Positions 24,802 through 33,016 of a DNA stretch of 60,744 nucleotides are shown here, in pieces. Each line of letters begins with the position of its first letter. Position 1 is the first letter of the stretch. Below the pieces are notes generated by a model. It saw only the letters and a program-made list of their open reading frames with translations, searched no databases and was not told where the DNA came from. Both the position numbers and the translations under genes were made by a program. This stretch comes from Chloroflexota bacterium (lineage in GTDB: Bacteria > Chloroflexota > JAJPGV01), in the NCBI GenBank assembly GCA_021325635.1, contig JAJPGV010000034.1, positions 1-60,744 on the forward strand, read 5' to 3'.

Positions 24802-25365
24802 CTAGCGCGCACCGAGGGACTGACCCAGAAGCTTCACATAGGTCTCCGCCGCATCCGGCTCCCGGAGCACGAATACCACCCGCCGGAGCGTCCCAGGGTC
24901 GGCGCGCAGCACGGAAAGAGCGCCTTGCGTGGCTACCCTTGCAGCCGGCTCGAATGGGTAGCCGTAGATGCCCGTGGAGATAGCCGGGAAGGCGACGGAC
25001 GATAAGCCATGGGCCTTCGCCACGTCGAGTGACGAGCGATAGGCTCCGGACAGCAGGTCGGCTTCGCCATGTGAGCCTCCACGCCATACCGGACCAACCG
25101 CATGAATGACATAACGCGCCGGCAGGGCGAAGCCGGGCGTGATCCTGGCCTGTCCGGTAGGGCAGGGAGCAACCACGTTGCAGGCCCGCTGAAGCTCATT
25201 CGGGCCGGCGGCGCGAAAGATCGCTCCGCACACACCCCCACCGGCCAGCAGCTGCTCGTTGGCCGCGTTCACGATGGCATCCGCGGAGATCAACACCAGG
25301 TCTCCAACCTCGACCTCGATGACGGCAGGACCGACCGGGAATGCGCTCAGCCCCAAGCTTGGCAC
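24802..25365 (-). CDS. Macro-domain protein (ADP-ribose binding)
   Basis: A 187-residue single macro domain, the fold that binds ADP-ribose and often removes O-acetyl-ADP-ribose or ADP-ribosyl groups. Matching motifs are GDLVLISADAIVNAANEQLL (residues 21-40), GGGVCGAIFRAAG, ITPGFALPARYVIHAVGPVW, and VAFPAISTGIYGYP (phosphate loop). In YmdB/MacroD-like hydrolases the position after GGGV is an Asp important for catalysis; here it is Cys46, so this may be a binder or use a different mechanism. It is separated from tatA by only 42 bases on the same strand, without obvious functional link. Confidence 0.87.
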   Translation of the reverse strand: MPSLGLSAFPVGPAVIEVEVGDLVLISADAIVNAANEQLLAGGGVCGAIFRAAGPNELQRACNVVAPCPTGQARITPGFALPARYVIHAVGPVWRGGSHGEADLLSGAYRSSLDVAKAHGLSSVAFPAISTGIYGYPFEPAARVATQGALSVLRADPGTLRRVVFVLREPDAAETYVKLLGQSLGAR

Positions 25366-25566
25366 CCGCAGTTACTGCCCGGATCACAACAATCGCTTAA
25401 GGTCATCCGTTCTTACGTCGAGGATAGTAGTGATGAACATGCTCTTGTCACGGATGGCCGAGCAGATCTGGCGCATGCGAATGCGGCGCATGGAAGCGCG
25501 CGCTGCGCATCAGCTTCTCGCAAATCTGATCCTTCCTTAGCAGCCACGGAATCCTCGGAAGAGGAT

Positions 25567-26472
25567 GTGAGGTCGCGGCGCACCTTGCGCTGGCCGGTGT
25601 GGCTGGCCGCGGGTGCCGCTCTGTTCCTTGCATCCTGCAGCCAGATCCTCCTGCAGCCAACCGACAACCAGCGCAACTTCGGTCCGCTGAGCAGTTCGGA
25701 ATCGCTGAATCCAAACCTGCTGTACACTCCAACGCCGCCGAACCAGCAGTTCCCGGGCCTTACCCCAGTGGGTTTCGGCTCGGTGACCCCTGTTCCCACC
25801 CCCAACCCGGTGGTGACGCCGAAGTCGTACGTCAAGGAGCACCAGTACGCCGATCTGGAGAACAACGGCCAGCCGGCACTGGTGATTATTGCCGGCGACC
25901 GCCGGCCTTCGCCGCCTCCAACGCCCACGCCGGTGCTGCAGCACCAGAAGGGCGACTACATGGGGAACTTCGTCTACAACCTCGAAATCTGGAACTGGAA
26001 CCCGAACACCAATCAGTATTCGCTCTCGGCCACCTGGCCCAGCGATCCGAGCAAGCGCTACATAGACATGCGCTACCACCTGCTGGATCTCATCGGTGAT
26101 GGGACGCAGCAGATCCTGGTTCAGGCTCGCCTGGAAGGCGTGTCCGAGGCGCTCGATTATGCCGTTCTGCGGTCCGTCAAGGGGCAGCTGCTGCCCATCT
26201 TCGCGCAGTCGAACCTGGAGCACGGCCAGGTTCGACTGATCGGCAAGAACCTGTGGCAGGAGCAATCCGTGCGCGGGCCCAACGAGGATCCATGCTGCCC
26301 GACGCGCTACAAGGACGACGCCTTCGTCTGGACAGGTGCGCAGTTCTCGCCCGAGAGCCAGTTCGCGTTTCCTACGCCCGCCAACTTTCCCCCGGCCACG
26401 CCAACACCCTTGAGCGCTCGGGCAACCCCCATGCCGCTGGATGCCGTGTCCGTGCCGGTTCCCGCGCGCTGA
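25567..26472 (+). CDS. Lipoprotein of unknown function
   Basis: I start at GTG 25567, behind GGAAGAG and at the first basic residues of a lipoprotein signal: RSRRTLRWPVWL, then AAGAALFLASC with the lipobox Cys near residue 23. Upstream codons are open but carry no start and overlap the macro gene. The mature 280-residue part begins with a Pro/Thr-rich linker, then DLENNGQPALVIIAGD, WNWNPNTNQYSLSATWP and LLDLIGDGTQQILVQ, which resemble FG-GAP/VCBS-type beta-propeller repeats. A second Pro/Thr stretch closes it. Such linkers are common in Chloroflexota surface proteins. No specific function is known. Confidence 0.68.
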   Translation: MRSRRTLRWPVWLAAGAALFLASCSQILLQPTDNQRNFGPLSSSESLNPNLLYTPTPPNQQFPGLTPVGFGSVTPVPTPNPVVTPKSYVKEHQYADLENNGQPALVIIAGDRRPSPPPTPTPVLQHQKGDYMGNFVYNLEIWNWNPNTNQYSLSATWPSDPSKRYIDMRYHLLDLIGDGTQQILVQARLEGVSEALDYAVLRSVKGQLLPIFAQSNLEHGQVRLIGKNLWQEQSVRGPNEDPCCPTRYKDDAFVWTGAQFSPESQFAFPTPANFPPATPTPLSARATPMPLDAVSVPVPAR

Positions 26473-26532
26473 GCCGTTCCTAGGCCCGCCCGACGCCTGC
26501 TGAGCGAGGGCATTCGGCCTATGCTTTAGGCC

Positions 26533-27558
26533 ATGGTCATCGTGATGAAAATGGGCGCCAGCGAAGAGCAGGTTGCCGCCGTCGTCGCCGACGTTGAGTC
26601 CGCGGGCTTCCGCCCCTTCATCAATCCAGGCGTGGAGCGCAAGGTCATCGCCGTGCTGGGCGAAGTGGACGTCGACAAGGCGCAGCTGGCGGACCATTTC
26701 AGCGAGCTCTCGGGCGTCGAGCGCGTGCAGCTCATCTCGGAGCCGTTCAAGCTGTCCTCACGCTCCTATCACCCTCAGGATCGCGTGGTGAACGTCAAGG
26801 GGGTGCAGATCGGAGCGGGGCTGCCGGTGGTGATCATGGCTGGGCCGTGCAGCGTGGAATCGCGCAGCCAGCTGTTGGAGACGGCACATGCGGTCAAGGA
26901 GGCGGGGGCCCGTTTGCTCCGCGGTGGCGCCTTCAAGCCGCGAACGTCGCCGCACAGCTTTCAGGGGCTGGGCGAAGATGGCCTGGAGCTGCTGGCGGAG
27001 GCCCGGGAAGCGACGGGGCTGCCCGTAGTGACGGAAGTGCTGGACAGCCACGACGTCCCACTGGTGGCGCGCTATGCGGACATGCTCCAGATTGGGGCTC
27101 GCAACATGCAGAACTTCATCCTGCTCAAGTGGGCGGGTGAGTCGGGGCATCCGGTCCTGCTGAAGCGCGGCATGGGCAGCAAGGTGAAGGAGCTGCTGAT
27201 GGCGGCGGAGTACATCCTGGCCGAGGGCAATTCACAGGTGGTCCTGTGCGAGCGCGGAATCACCACCTTCGAGGATTCCACCCGCAACACCACCGACATC
27301 AATGCCGTGCCTGTGCTCAAGCACGCCAGCCATCTGCCGGTGGTGGTCGATCCCAGCCATGCGACCGGCAGCTGGCGCTACGTGCCGGCTGTGGCCCGCG
27401 CCGGGGTGGCCGCCGGCGCCGATGGAGTGCTGATCGAGGTTCATAACAACCCGGCCCAGGCCAAGTCCGACGGGCCGCAGTCGTTGAAGCCGGAAAAGTT
27501 CAGAGCGCTCGTAGAGGAGCTGCGCCGCGTGGCTCAAGCTATCGGCCGGGACGTGTAG
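26533..27558 (+). CDS. aroF: 3-deoxy-7-phosphoheptulonate (DAHP) synthase
   Basis: The enzyme condenses PEP and erythrose 4-phosphate, the first step of the shikimate pathway. The 341-residue protein is the type I-beta form with an N-terminal ferredoxin-like regulatory domain (about 1-75, [18 protein letters not shown]), then the TIM barrel: [75 protein letters not shown] and the metal-binding [11 protein letters not shown]. The N-terminal domain suggests feedback control by aromatic amino acids or chorismate products. Four bases separate it from the next gene, an SH3-like protein. Confidence 0.94.
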   Translation: MVIVMKMGASEEQVAAVVADVESAGFRPFINPGVERKVIAVLGEVDVDKAQLADHFSELSGVERVQLISEPFKLSSRSYHPQDRVVNVKGVQIGAGLPVVIMAGPCSVESRSQLLETAHAVKEAGARLLRGGAFKPRTSPHSFQGLGEDGLELLAEAREATGLPVVTEVLDSHDVPLVARYADMLQIGARNMQNFILLKWAGESGHPVLLKRGMGSKVKELLMAAEYILAEGNSQVVLCERGITTFEDSTRNTTDINAVPVLKHASHLPVVVDPSHATGSWRYVPAVARAGVAAGADGVLIEVHNNPAQAKSDGPQSLKPEKFRALVEELRRVAQAIGRDV

Positions 27559-27562
27559 GAAC

Positions 27563-27841
27563 ATGAAGTTCAAGCCTGGCGATCGGGTGCAGGTGCGGGT
27601 TGATGTCCCTGCCCATCACTGCCGAACACCGGCCTACATCCAGGGCCGCATGGGAGTGGTGGAGCGGGTTCATGGCGCCTTCCGCAACCCCGAGCAGCTG
27701 GCCTACGGGCGCGATGGTTTGCCCGAGGTGCCGCTGTACTTGGTGCGCTTCGGCCAGGACGCGGTGTGGCCAGCCTACGCCGGCACCGCTCAGGACACGG
27801 TGATGGTCGATCTCTACGAGCACTGGCTGGAGCGCACCTGA
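27563..27841 (+). CDS. Nitrile-hydratase-beta-like SH3 domain protein
   Basis: A 92-residue protein that matches the C-terminal SH3-like barrel of nitrile hydratase beta and related thiocyanate hydrolase subunits: KFKPGDRVQVRVDVPAHHCR, YIQGRMGVVERVHGAF, and VPLYLVRF with a WxxY-like end. These domains normally close over the metal-bearing alpha subunit. No alpha subunit, with its Cys-rich metal loop, and no activator are in the window. The gene follows the DAHP synthase after four bases, so the two are cotranscribed. It may be an orphan accessory protein with a new partner. Confidence 0.72.
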   Translation: MKFKPGDRVQVRVDVPAHHCRTPAYIQGRMGVVERVHGAFRNPEQLAYGRDGLPEVPLYLVRFGQDAVWPAYAGTAQDTVMVDLYEHWLERT

Positions 27842-27897
27842 GGCGCTCGTCGTCATGCGAGGCGCTGCTCGCTAGTCGTCAGGCTGGTGGAAGCGCC

Positions 27898-27935
27898 GCG
27901 TGTCGCGGGGCCGTGCGCACCGCCCCGCGACACGC
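27898..27935. terminator. Bidirectional hairpin between convergent operons
   Basis: GCGTGTCGCGGGG (27898-27910) and CCCCGCGACACGC (27923-27935) form a perfect 13-pair stem with a 12-base loop. It lies between the SH3 gene (plus) and the end of the cta operon (minus), where a shared terminator is expected. Neither side has a T-run. Confidence 0.55.
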
Positions 27936-27956
27936 CGGACAGGAAGCGCTGCTTCG

Positions 27957-28322
27957 CTAAGCGCTTACGCGGGCCGTCTGGTCCAGTGGGTCGACCTGGA
28001 ACTCCTGGCGAAGGAGCTCGGTACGTTTGGATCGAGCCCGCATGAGCCGGTACCAGAAGGCGCTGGGTAGGCCGAGGAGCGCGACGGCTCCGACGATCCA
28101 GGGCAGATGCAGGGCCAGGATGATGGCTACCGTGGCGAACGCGTGAGTGTAGTACAGAATCAGCGCAGTGGTCACCGTCTTGAACCCAACCAGCATCCAG
28201 ATGTAGGTCCACATCGCGGCGCGGCTGCCCCCGTCGGCTTCGTCGGGCGATCCGTAATCGACCGGTGCCACTGGCGGCGGGCTGCCCGCCCCACCGCCGT
28301 GCCGAGGGGGTGCGCTGATCAC
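27957..28322 (-). CDS. Small membrane protein at the end of the cta operon
   Basis: A 121-residue protein. The first 35 residues are Pro/Gly-rich and polar, followed by two hydrophobic helices: about 38-62 (WTYIWMLVGFKTVTTALILYY) and 63-90 (FATVAIILALHLPWIVGAVALL). A basic cytoplasmic tail with RARSKRTELL follows. I do not recognise a family. It starts four bases after the preceding gene, so it is certainly in the oxidase operon and may be an assembly factor or small accessory subunit. Confidence 0.6.
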   Translation of the reverse strand: MISAPPRHGGGAGSPPPVAPVDYGSPDEADGGSRAAMWTYIWMLVGFKTVTTALILYYTHAFATVAIILALHLPWIVGAVALLGLPSAFWYRLMRARSKRTELLRQEFQVDPLDQTARVSA

Positions 28323-28326
28323 CGCA

Positions 28327-28896
28327 TCACTGCAGCGCCGATCGATGCTGCCGGCTAGCCCGGAGGGCGGCCATGGTGGCGATAAGCATGACGCCGCACA
28401 CCACGAGCAGGTCGACGGCCAGCGTGTAGACCTCTGAGTAGGAGCCGATGAACAAGAATAGGATGCCCCAGAATCCGACGATGATGGCCACGGTGATGAT
28501 CGTCACAAAAGGCATGCCAAACGACAGAAAGTGGCGGTCCGCTTCGGACGGAGGCAGCTGAGCGTACGGACCGCGCGCGGGCGTGGTCATGAGCCTGATG
28601 ATGCCGGCCACGGCGATGAGGAACCACAGCACGGCCAGCGCGATCAGCAGATAGGCGAACATGCTCACCGGCTCCTGCTGCTGCACCGCTGGATTGGCGC
28701 CAACCGGCGTGGCAACGCCGGGCGGGACACTGGCGGCGGGGGACACCGAGGCGGCACTGCTCGCCTGGGCCAGGGCGGCGGCGGGAGCAATAACGAGCGC
28801 CGCCAGAGCGCCGGCCAGGCCCCATACGCGGGACCTCAACGTGGCACGCTGAAGTGCGGCGCCTGTCAGGCGGATAGGCGCGGGCTTTCGATCCAT
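28327..28896 (-). CDS. Membrane protein in the cta operon
   Basis: I read this from the ATG at 28896 (189 residues); the upstream open frame is a shadow of ctaG. A signal-like helix (WGLAGALAALVIAPAAALAQ, about 30-49) is followed by an Ala/Ser/Pro-rich linker. Three membrane helices come next: around 80-100 (MFAYLLIALAVLWFLIAVAG), 125-148 (PFVTIITVAIIVGFWGILFLF), and 155-178. Its start overlaps the ctaG stop by 31 bases; a TTG at 28839 is an alternative that would begin directly at the signal sequence. No family is recognised. Its place suggests a subunit or biogenesis factor for the caa3 oxidase. Confidence 0.6.
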   Translation of the reverse strand: MDRKPAPIRLTGAALQRATLRSRVWGLAGALAALVIAPAAALAQASSAASVSPAASVPPGVATPVGANPAVQQQEPVSMFAYLLIALAVLWFLIAVAGIIRLMTTPARGPYAQLPPSEADRHFLSFGMPFVTIITVAIIVGFWGILFLFIGSYSEVYTLAVDLLVVCGVMLIATMAALRASRQHRSALQ

Positions 28897-29681
28897 ACGT
28901 CCTCTCTTCTCGGTTGAATGGCGTCCGGTTGATCCACCGGCTCGTTGAGGCCAATCTCGCGGTTGGCCCATTGAAAGAACACGACGGTCAAGGCTCCCAG
29001 GTAAAAGACGCTGCCGCCAATCCACATGATGAGCCCGGCCAGGGACTGATCCTCGACCGCCGTGAGCGGAACGATCCTGGGCGCGCGCAGATAGAACGGG
29101 TAGATGGCCTCGGAAGCCAGCGACAGCAGCGAGCCCACGAGAAACATTGGCAGTGTCTGGGCAAACAGGTAGAGCATCTGCAGCGCGGGGGCCAGGCGGC
29201 GATCCTCCGCGGCGCTCACCACCGGCAGCCAGTTGAGGATAGCGGTGACGATATACAGCCCGTGCTCGAGGATGTGCAGCGACTCGTGCACCAACGTGGC
29301 TTGATACCAGATCTCCAGGTGCGAAAGCGAAAACACGGTGTTGAACAGCGTGAAAGCGATGACCGGGCTCATCCGGATCTTGCTGGCCCACACGGTCGGA
29401 ATGGCCCGCGCGATGAGCGGCGCTGCCAGCAGCACAAGGAGCAGGTGCTGCACCATGTGGGCAAAGACGAGGTATCCGTCGCCGATGACGTCCAGCGGCG
29501 ACAGCAGGGCTAGGGCCACGATGGCGACAGCCGAGTAGAAGCTCGCCTGTCTTCCGGCGGCTACGCGATACCGCGGCCGGCGCTGCAGCCAAGCAAACCC
29601 GCACGCCAGCAGCACGAGACCCAGGATGACGCTCGGCTCGAGCTCCCAACGGCTCAACAGCGCGCTCAGCGTGACGGGCAT
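28866..29681 (-). CDS. ctaG: Cytochrome c oxidase assembly factor CtaG, caa3 type
   Basis: A 271-residue membrane protein with about seven helices and the caa3_CtaG pattern: FYSAVAIVALALLSPLDVIGD, YLVFAHMVQHLLLVLLAAPL, and WYQATLVHESLHILEHGLYI, where conserved histidines sit near the membrane face. CtaG of the Bacillus type helps assemble the caa3 oxidase, probably copper delivery. This is unrelated to the Cox11-type CtaG of proteobacteria. It lies directly after the subunit IV gene, in the normal place for caa3 operons. Confidence 0.85.
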   Translation of the reverse strand: MPVTLSALLSRWELEPSVILGLVLLACGFAWLQRRPRYRVAAGRQASFYSAVAIVALALLSPLDVIGDGYLVFAHMVQHLLLVLLAAPLIARAIPTVWASKIRMSPVIAFTLFNTVFSLSHLEIWYQATLVHESLHILEHGLYIVTAILNWLPVVSAAEDRRLAPALQMLYLFAQTLPMFLVGSLLSLASEAIYPFYLRAPRIVPLTAVEDQSLAGLIMWIGGSVFYLGALTVVFFQWANREIGLNEPVDQPDAIQPRREDVWIESPRLSA

Positions 29682-29700
29682 GCGTGTGCTCCCAGGCTAG

Positions 29701-30390
29701 CTACGGAAGCGAATACAGGAAGGCAGTCAGATCGCGGATCTGATCCTCGTTGAGGCTCAGGTCGGGCATCAACGTGCCGGGCTTGATGGCCTGCGGGTTC
29801 TTGAGCCACTTTTCGACGGCTTCTGGCGTGTTCGGCAGCAGGCCGCCGGCGATCGTGGGCCGCTCGGAGAAGTGCGCCTGATTAGGACCAATCTGACCGC
29901 CGCCCTGGATACCCGGCGCCTGGTGACAACCGGTGCAGCCGCGTGACACGAAGAACTCACGGCCAAGCTCGACGTTTCCGATGGACTTCAGGTCGTATTT
30001 GGGCGTGAAGCCCTTCGTCTGCTCCTCTGCTTGTACGGCTTGCAGGGTGGGTTGGGTATTGATTGTCTGGAACGGCTTTCCGGGCCGGTCCAGCTCGCTG
30101 GTCAGGGTCATGAGCAGCAGAATCACCGTCGCCGCCAGCGCCAATCCAACCCCGAAGAAGACCATGAAGATCTTGCTGTCGAACTTGAGATGCATATACC
30201 AGCCACCGACGGTGGCGAACTTGATGGCCGACAGCAGCAGCAGGATGGGCGCGAGCAGGTCCAGGAGTCGAAGCGGCTCGACGTAGAACGCGATCACTTC
30301 AATGGTTGTGAACAGGAACAGCGCTATGGCGACCCGGATGTAACCGGATTCGCTGGGATGGTGCTCTTCGCCGCTGACGTGTGCTGCCAT
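29701..30390 (-). CDS. ctaF: Cytochrome c oxidase subunit IV fused to a cytochrome c domain
   Basis: A 229-residue fusion. Residues 1-100 are a COX4/CyoD-type subunit with three helices: about 17-36, 42-64 (LLAPILLLLSAIKFATVGGWYM, in part) and 75-98. After a 40-residue linker comes a class I cytochrome c domain with the heme site CTGCH at 152-156 and a Met ligand at 208 in GTLMPDLSL. The closing region NTPEAVEKWLKNPQAIKPG matches the cytochrome domain of CtaC in this operon closely, so one domain was probably copied. Subunit IV is normally only a small membrane protein. The fused heme would face the periplasm and give the oxidase a second c-type entry point. Confidence 0.85.
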   Translation of the reverse strand: MAAHVSGEEHHPSESGYIRVAIALFLFTTIEVIAFYVEPLRLLDLLAPILLLLSAIKFATVGGWYMHLKFDSKIFMVFFGVGLALAATVILLLMTLTSELDRPGKPFQTINTQPTLQAVQAEEQTKGFTPKYDLKSIGNVELGREFFVSRGCTGCHQAPGIQGGGQIGPNQAHFSERPTIAGGLLPNTPEAVEKWLKNPQAIKPGTLMPDLSLNEDQIRDLTAFLYSLP

Positions 30391-30391
30391 G

Positions 30392-31000
30392 TCAGACCTT
30401 CAACAGATAGACGATGGTGAAGATAGCGATCCAGACGATGTCGACGAAATGCCAGTACAAGCCGGCGAGCTCAACGCTGAGGCTGTCTCGCTGCTGGATG
30501 CGCCCGCGTTTTGCCGCGAAGTACAGGGACATCAACCAGATGACGCCGATGGTCACGTGCGTGCCATGAAACCCGGTGAGCACGAAAAACGACGCTCCGA
30601 ACAGGTTCGTGCTGAGCTTCAGTCCATGCTGGACGAAGCCGGTGAACTCGTAGACTTGGCCGCCCAGGAAGAGGCTGCCAAGAAAGGCCGTAGCCAGCAG
30701 CCAGATGCGAAGGCCCTTTACGTCGCCGCGCTGAATCGCGGCCAGGGCGAGCACCATCATGAGACTGCTCATGAGCAAGGAGAAGGTGCTGACGGACGTG
30801 AAGGGGATATTGATCAGCTCGTCGGGATAAGGTCCGTTGAGACTGCGCCCGCGCTGCACCTGGAAGTTCGCGATGAGCGAAGCGAAGAACATGCATTCGG
30901 AACCTAGGAAGGTCCACATCAGCACCATGCGGTGGTTCAGGCCAGTGCTGGTGCGTTCCTCCTCCGTGACGGCGTGCGGAGCCGCAGTGCTGACGGCCAT
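30392..31000 (-). CDS. ctaE: Cytochrome c oxidase subunit III
   Basis: A 202-residue five-helix subunit III: NHRMVLMWTFLGSECMFFASLI near the start, then VSTFSLLMSSLMMVLALAAI, and the signature FFVLTGFHGTHVTIGVIWL followed by GLYWHFVDIVWIAIFTIVYL. Subunit III supports proton uptake and stability of the oxidase core. Its start overlaps the end of ctaD by one base, and its stop is one base before the start of the subunit IV fusion gene, so translation of the set is coupled. Confidence 0.93.
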   Translation of the reverse strand: MAVSTAAPHAVTEEERTSTGLNHRMVLMWTFLGSECMFFASLIANFQVQRGRSLNGPYPDELINIPFTSVSTFSLLMSSLMMVLALAAIQRGDVKGLRIWLLATAFLGSLFLGGQVYEFTGFVQHGLKLSTNLFGASFFVLTGFHGTHVTIGVIWLMSLYFAAKRGRIQQRDSLSVELAGLYWHFVDIVWIAIFTIVYLLKV

Positions 31001-32958
31001 CAGTGCCCGCCTGCCATGCCGTGCCCCGCGGCGGCGTCAGCCACCGTGGGGGAATTGACGGGCTCGAAGCACCAGCCATACATGGCAGTTACGAACAGCG
31101 CAAAGCCGAAGGCGCAGATGATGTAGGTGCCAACAGGCACCGTCGGCAGGAAGAGCAGGCCCAGCGCGAGGAAGAACATGCCGGCGGCCATGATGATTGG
31201 CCAGTACGAGGGGTCCGGCATGTGTGGATGTGCCTCGGCGTGACCATCGTGCCCATCGTCCTCGGAAGCCCCGGCCATAGGGGCATGGACTGGTGCGCCG
31301 TGGGTGGCCGCTTCGCCGTGTCCGCCGTATTTCTTGTGCCACCAGTCGTCGAGCGAGGTGACGACGGGGATCTGCGCGAAGTTGTAGTGCGGTGGCGGCG
31401 ACGGAATGGACCATTCGAGCGTGCGTCCGTCCCAGGGGTCGTTTCCGGCGATCTCACCGTGGCGCAGGCTGCGCATCATGTTGTAGATGAACACGAGAAC
31501 TGAGAGGGCAATGGTGAAGGCGCCGACGGTGTCGACCATGTTCCAGAAATCCCAGCCCATGTTCGCGGGATAGGTGTAGATACGCCGGGGCATGCCGTCG
31601 AGGCCGGTCCAGTGCATGGGGAAGAAGGTCAGGTTCATGCCGAGCATGGTGAGCCAGAAATGCAGCTTGCCCAAACCCTCGTTCGGCATACGGCCGGTGG
31701 CCTTCGGAAACCAGTAGTAGATGCCGCCGAAGATGCCCATGAGAGCACCGCCGAAGAGGACGTAATGGAAGTGGGCCACGATGAAGTAGGTGTTGTTCTG
31801 CTGAAGGTCGGCGGGAGGCGAGGAGTGCATGACTCCGCTGAGGCCGCCAATGATGAACATGGCGATGAACCCTATCGCGAACAGCATCGACGTCTTGAAG
31901 CGCAGCTGTCCACCGTGCATGGTCCCGATCCAGTTGAAGATCTTGACCCCGGTTGGGACGGCGATGAGCATCGTGCTGAACGAGAAGGCCGCGTCGGCCG
32001 TGGGGCCGAGGCCCTGAGCAAACATGTGATGTGCCCATACGCCGAACGACAGGAAGGCGATGGCGATGCCGGAATAGACCACGAAGGCGTGCCCGAACAG
32101 TGGCTTGCGTGAGAAGGTGGGCAGGATCTGCGACACCATGCCCATGGCCGGCAGGATCAGGATGTAGACCTCCGGATGTCCGAAGATCCAGAACAGGTGC
32201 ACCCAGAGCTGGGGATCGCCGCCGCCGCTTGGAACGAAGAAGTGCGTGAAAAAGAAGCGGTCGAACAGCAGCAGCGTGAGCGCCACAGTGATGACCGGGA
32301 ACGCTAGAAGCATGAGCACGTTAGTCACCAGCGTCATCCACACGAACACCGGCATGCGCATGAACCGCATGCCCGGCGCTCGCAGATTCACGATGGTGAC
32401 GAAGAAGTTCAGGCTGCCCAGGATGCTGGCCACACCGAGGATCTGCAGGCCCAGGACCCAGAAGTCCGTGTTCAAGCCAAGCGCGTATGGCCGCTCCGTG
32501 AGGTTGGCATAGGCGAACCAGCCGGCGTCAGGAGCCTGGCCGATGATCCATCCCAGGTTGATGAAGATGGCGCCGAAGAGGAACACCCAGTAGCTCAGGG
32601 CATTCAGGCGTGGAAATGCGACGTCCCTGGCGCCGATTTGCAGGGGCACGATGTAGTTGAAGAAGGCGACGCTCAACGGCATCACGACCAGGAAGATCAT
32701 GGTGGTGCCGTGCATCGTGAACAGCTGGTTGAAGGTATCGGCGTCGACCACCTGGCCGTTGGGTGTGGCCAGCTGCATGCGCATGATGAGAGCTTCGATG
32801 CCGCCCAGAATGAACAGGATGAAGGCTGTCGAGCCGTAGAGGATGCCGATCCGCTTGTGATCGACGGTGGTGATCCAGCTCCACAGACCAGTCTCGGCGT
32901 GAGGACGGGGAAGTGCCGTGACGACAGGCTGCGCCATCGGCCTGATGAGTGTGGCCAT
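31000..32958 (-). CDS. ctaD: Cytochrome c oxidase subunit I
   Basis: The catalytic heme-copper subunit, 652 residues. Heme and copper ligands are visible: MHGTTMIFL at the low-spin heme helix, the HPEVY active site with its cross-linked His-Tyr motif, HHMF, and HFHYVLFGG for the second heme pair. K-channel and D-channel type elements such as TNVLMLLAFPVITVAL also match. After the standard twelve helices there is a His-rich segment (about 560-590) and two more helices ending in GHGMAGGH, an extension common in caa3-type enzymes. It reduces O2 to water while pumping protons. Confidence 0.96.
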   Translation of the reverse strand: MATLIRPMAQPVVTALPRPHAETGLWSWITTVDHKRIGILYGSTAFILFILGGIEALIMRMQLATPNGQVVDADTFNQLFTMHGTTMIFLVVMPLSVAFFNYIVPLQIGARDVAFPRLNALSYWVFLFGAIFINLGWIIGQAPDAGWFAYANLTERPYALGLNTDFWVLGLQILGVASILGSLNFFVTIVNLRAPGMRFMRMPVFVWMTLVTNVLMLLAFPVITVALTLLLFDRFFFTHFFVPSGGGDPQLWVHLFWIFGHPEVYILILPAMGMVSQILPTFSRKPLFGHAFVVYSGIAIAFLSFGVWAHHMFAQGLGPTADAAFSFSTMLIAVPTGVKIFNWIGTMHGGQLRFKTSMLFAIGFIAMFIIGGLSGVMHSSPPADLQQNNTYFIVAHFHYVLFGGALMGIFGGIYYWFPKATGRMPNEGLGKLHFWLTMLGMNLTFFPMHWTGLDGMPRRIYTYPANMGWDFWNMVDTVGAFTIALSVLVFIYNMMRSLRHGEIAGNDPWDGRTLEWSIPSPPPHYNFAQIPVVTSLDDWWHKKYGGHGEAATHGAPVHAPMAGASEDDGHDGHAEAHPHMPDPSYWPIIMAAGMFFLALGLLFLPTVPVGTYIICAFGFALFVTAMYGWCFEPVNSPTVADAAAGHGMAGGH

Positions 32959-33016
32959 CAGTCGTTTCGCTCCAATGGTGAGTGCTTGGGCTCGGTCGCT
33001 GCCGGCGGGCGGAGCC

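Noticed and set aside
25537-26697. 386-residue minus-strand open frame over the lipoprotein gene
   Set aside because: Antisense to a protein with a lipobox and linker; the composition is that of a shadow frame.
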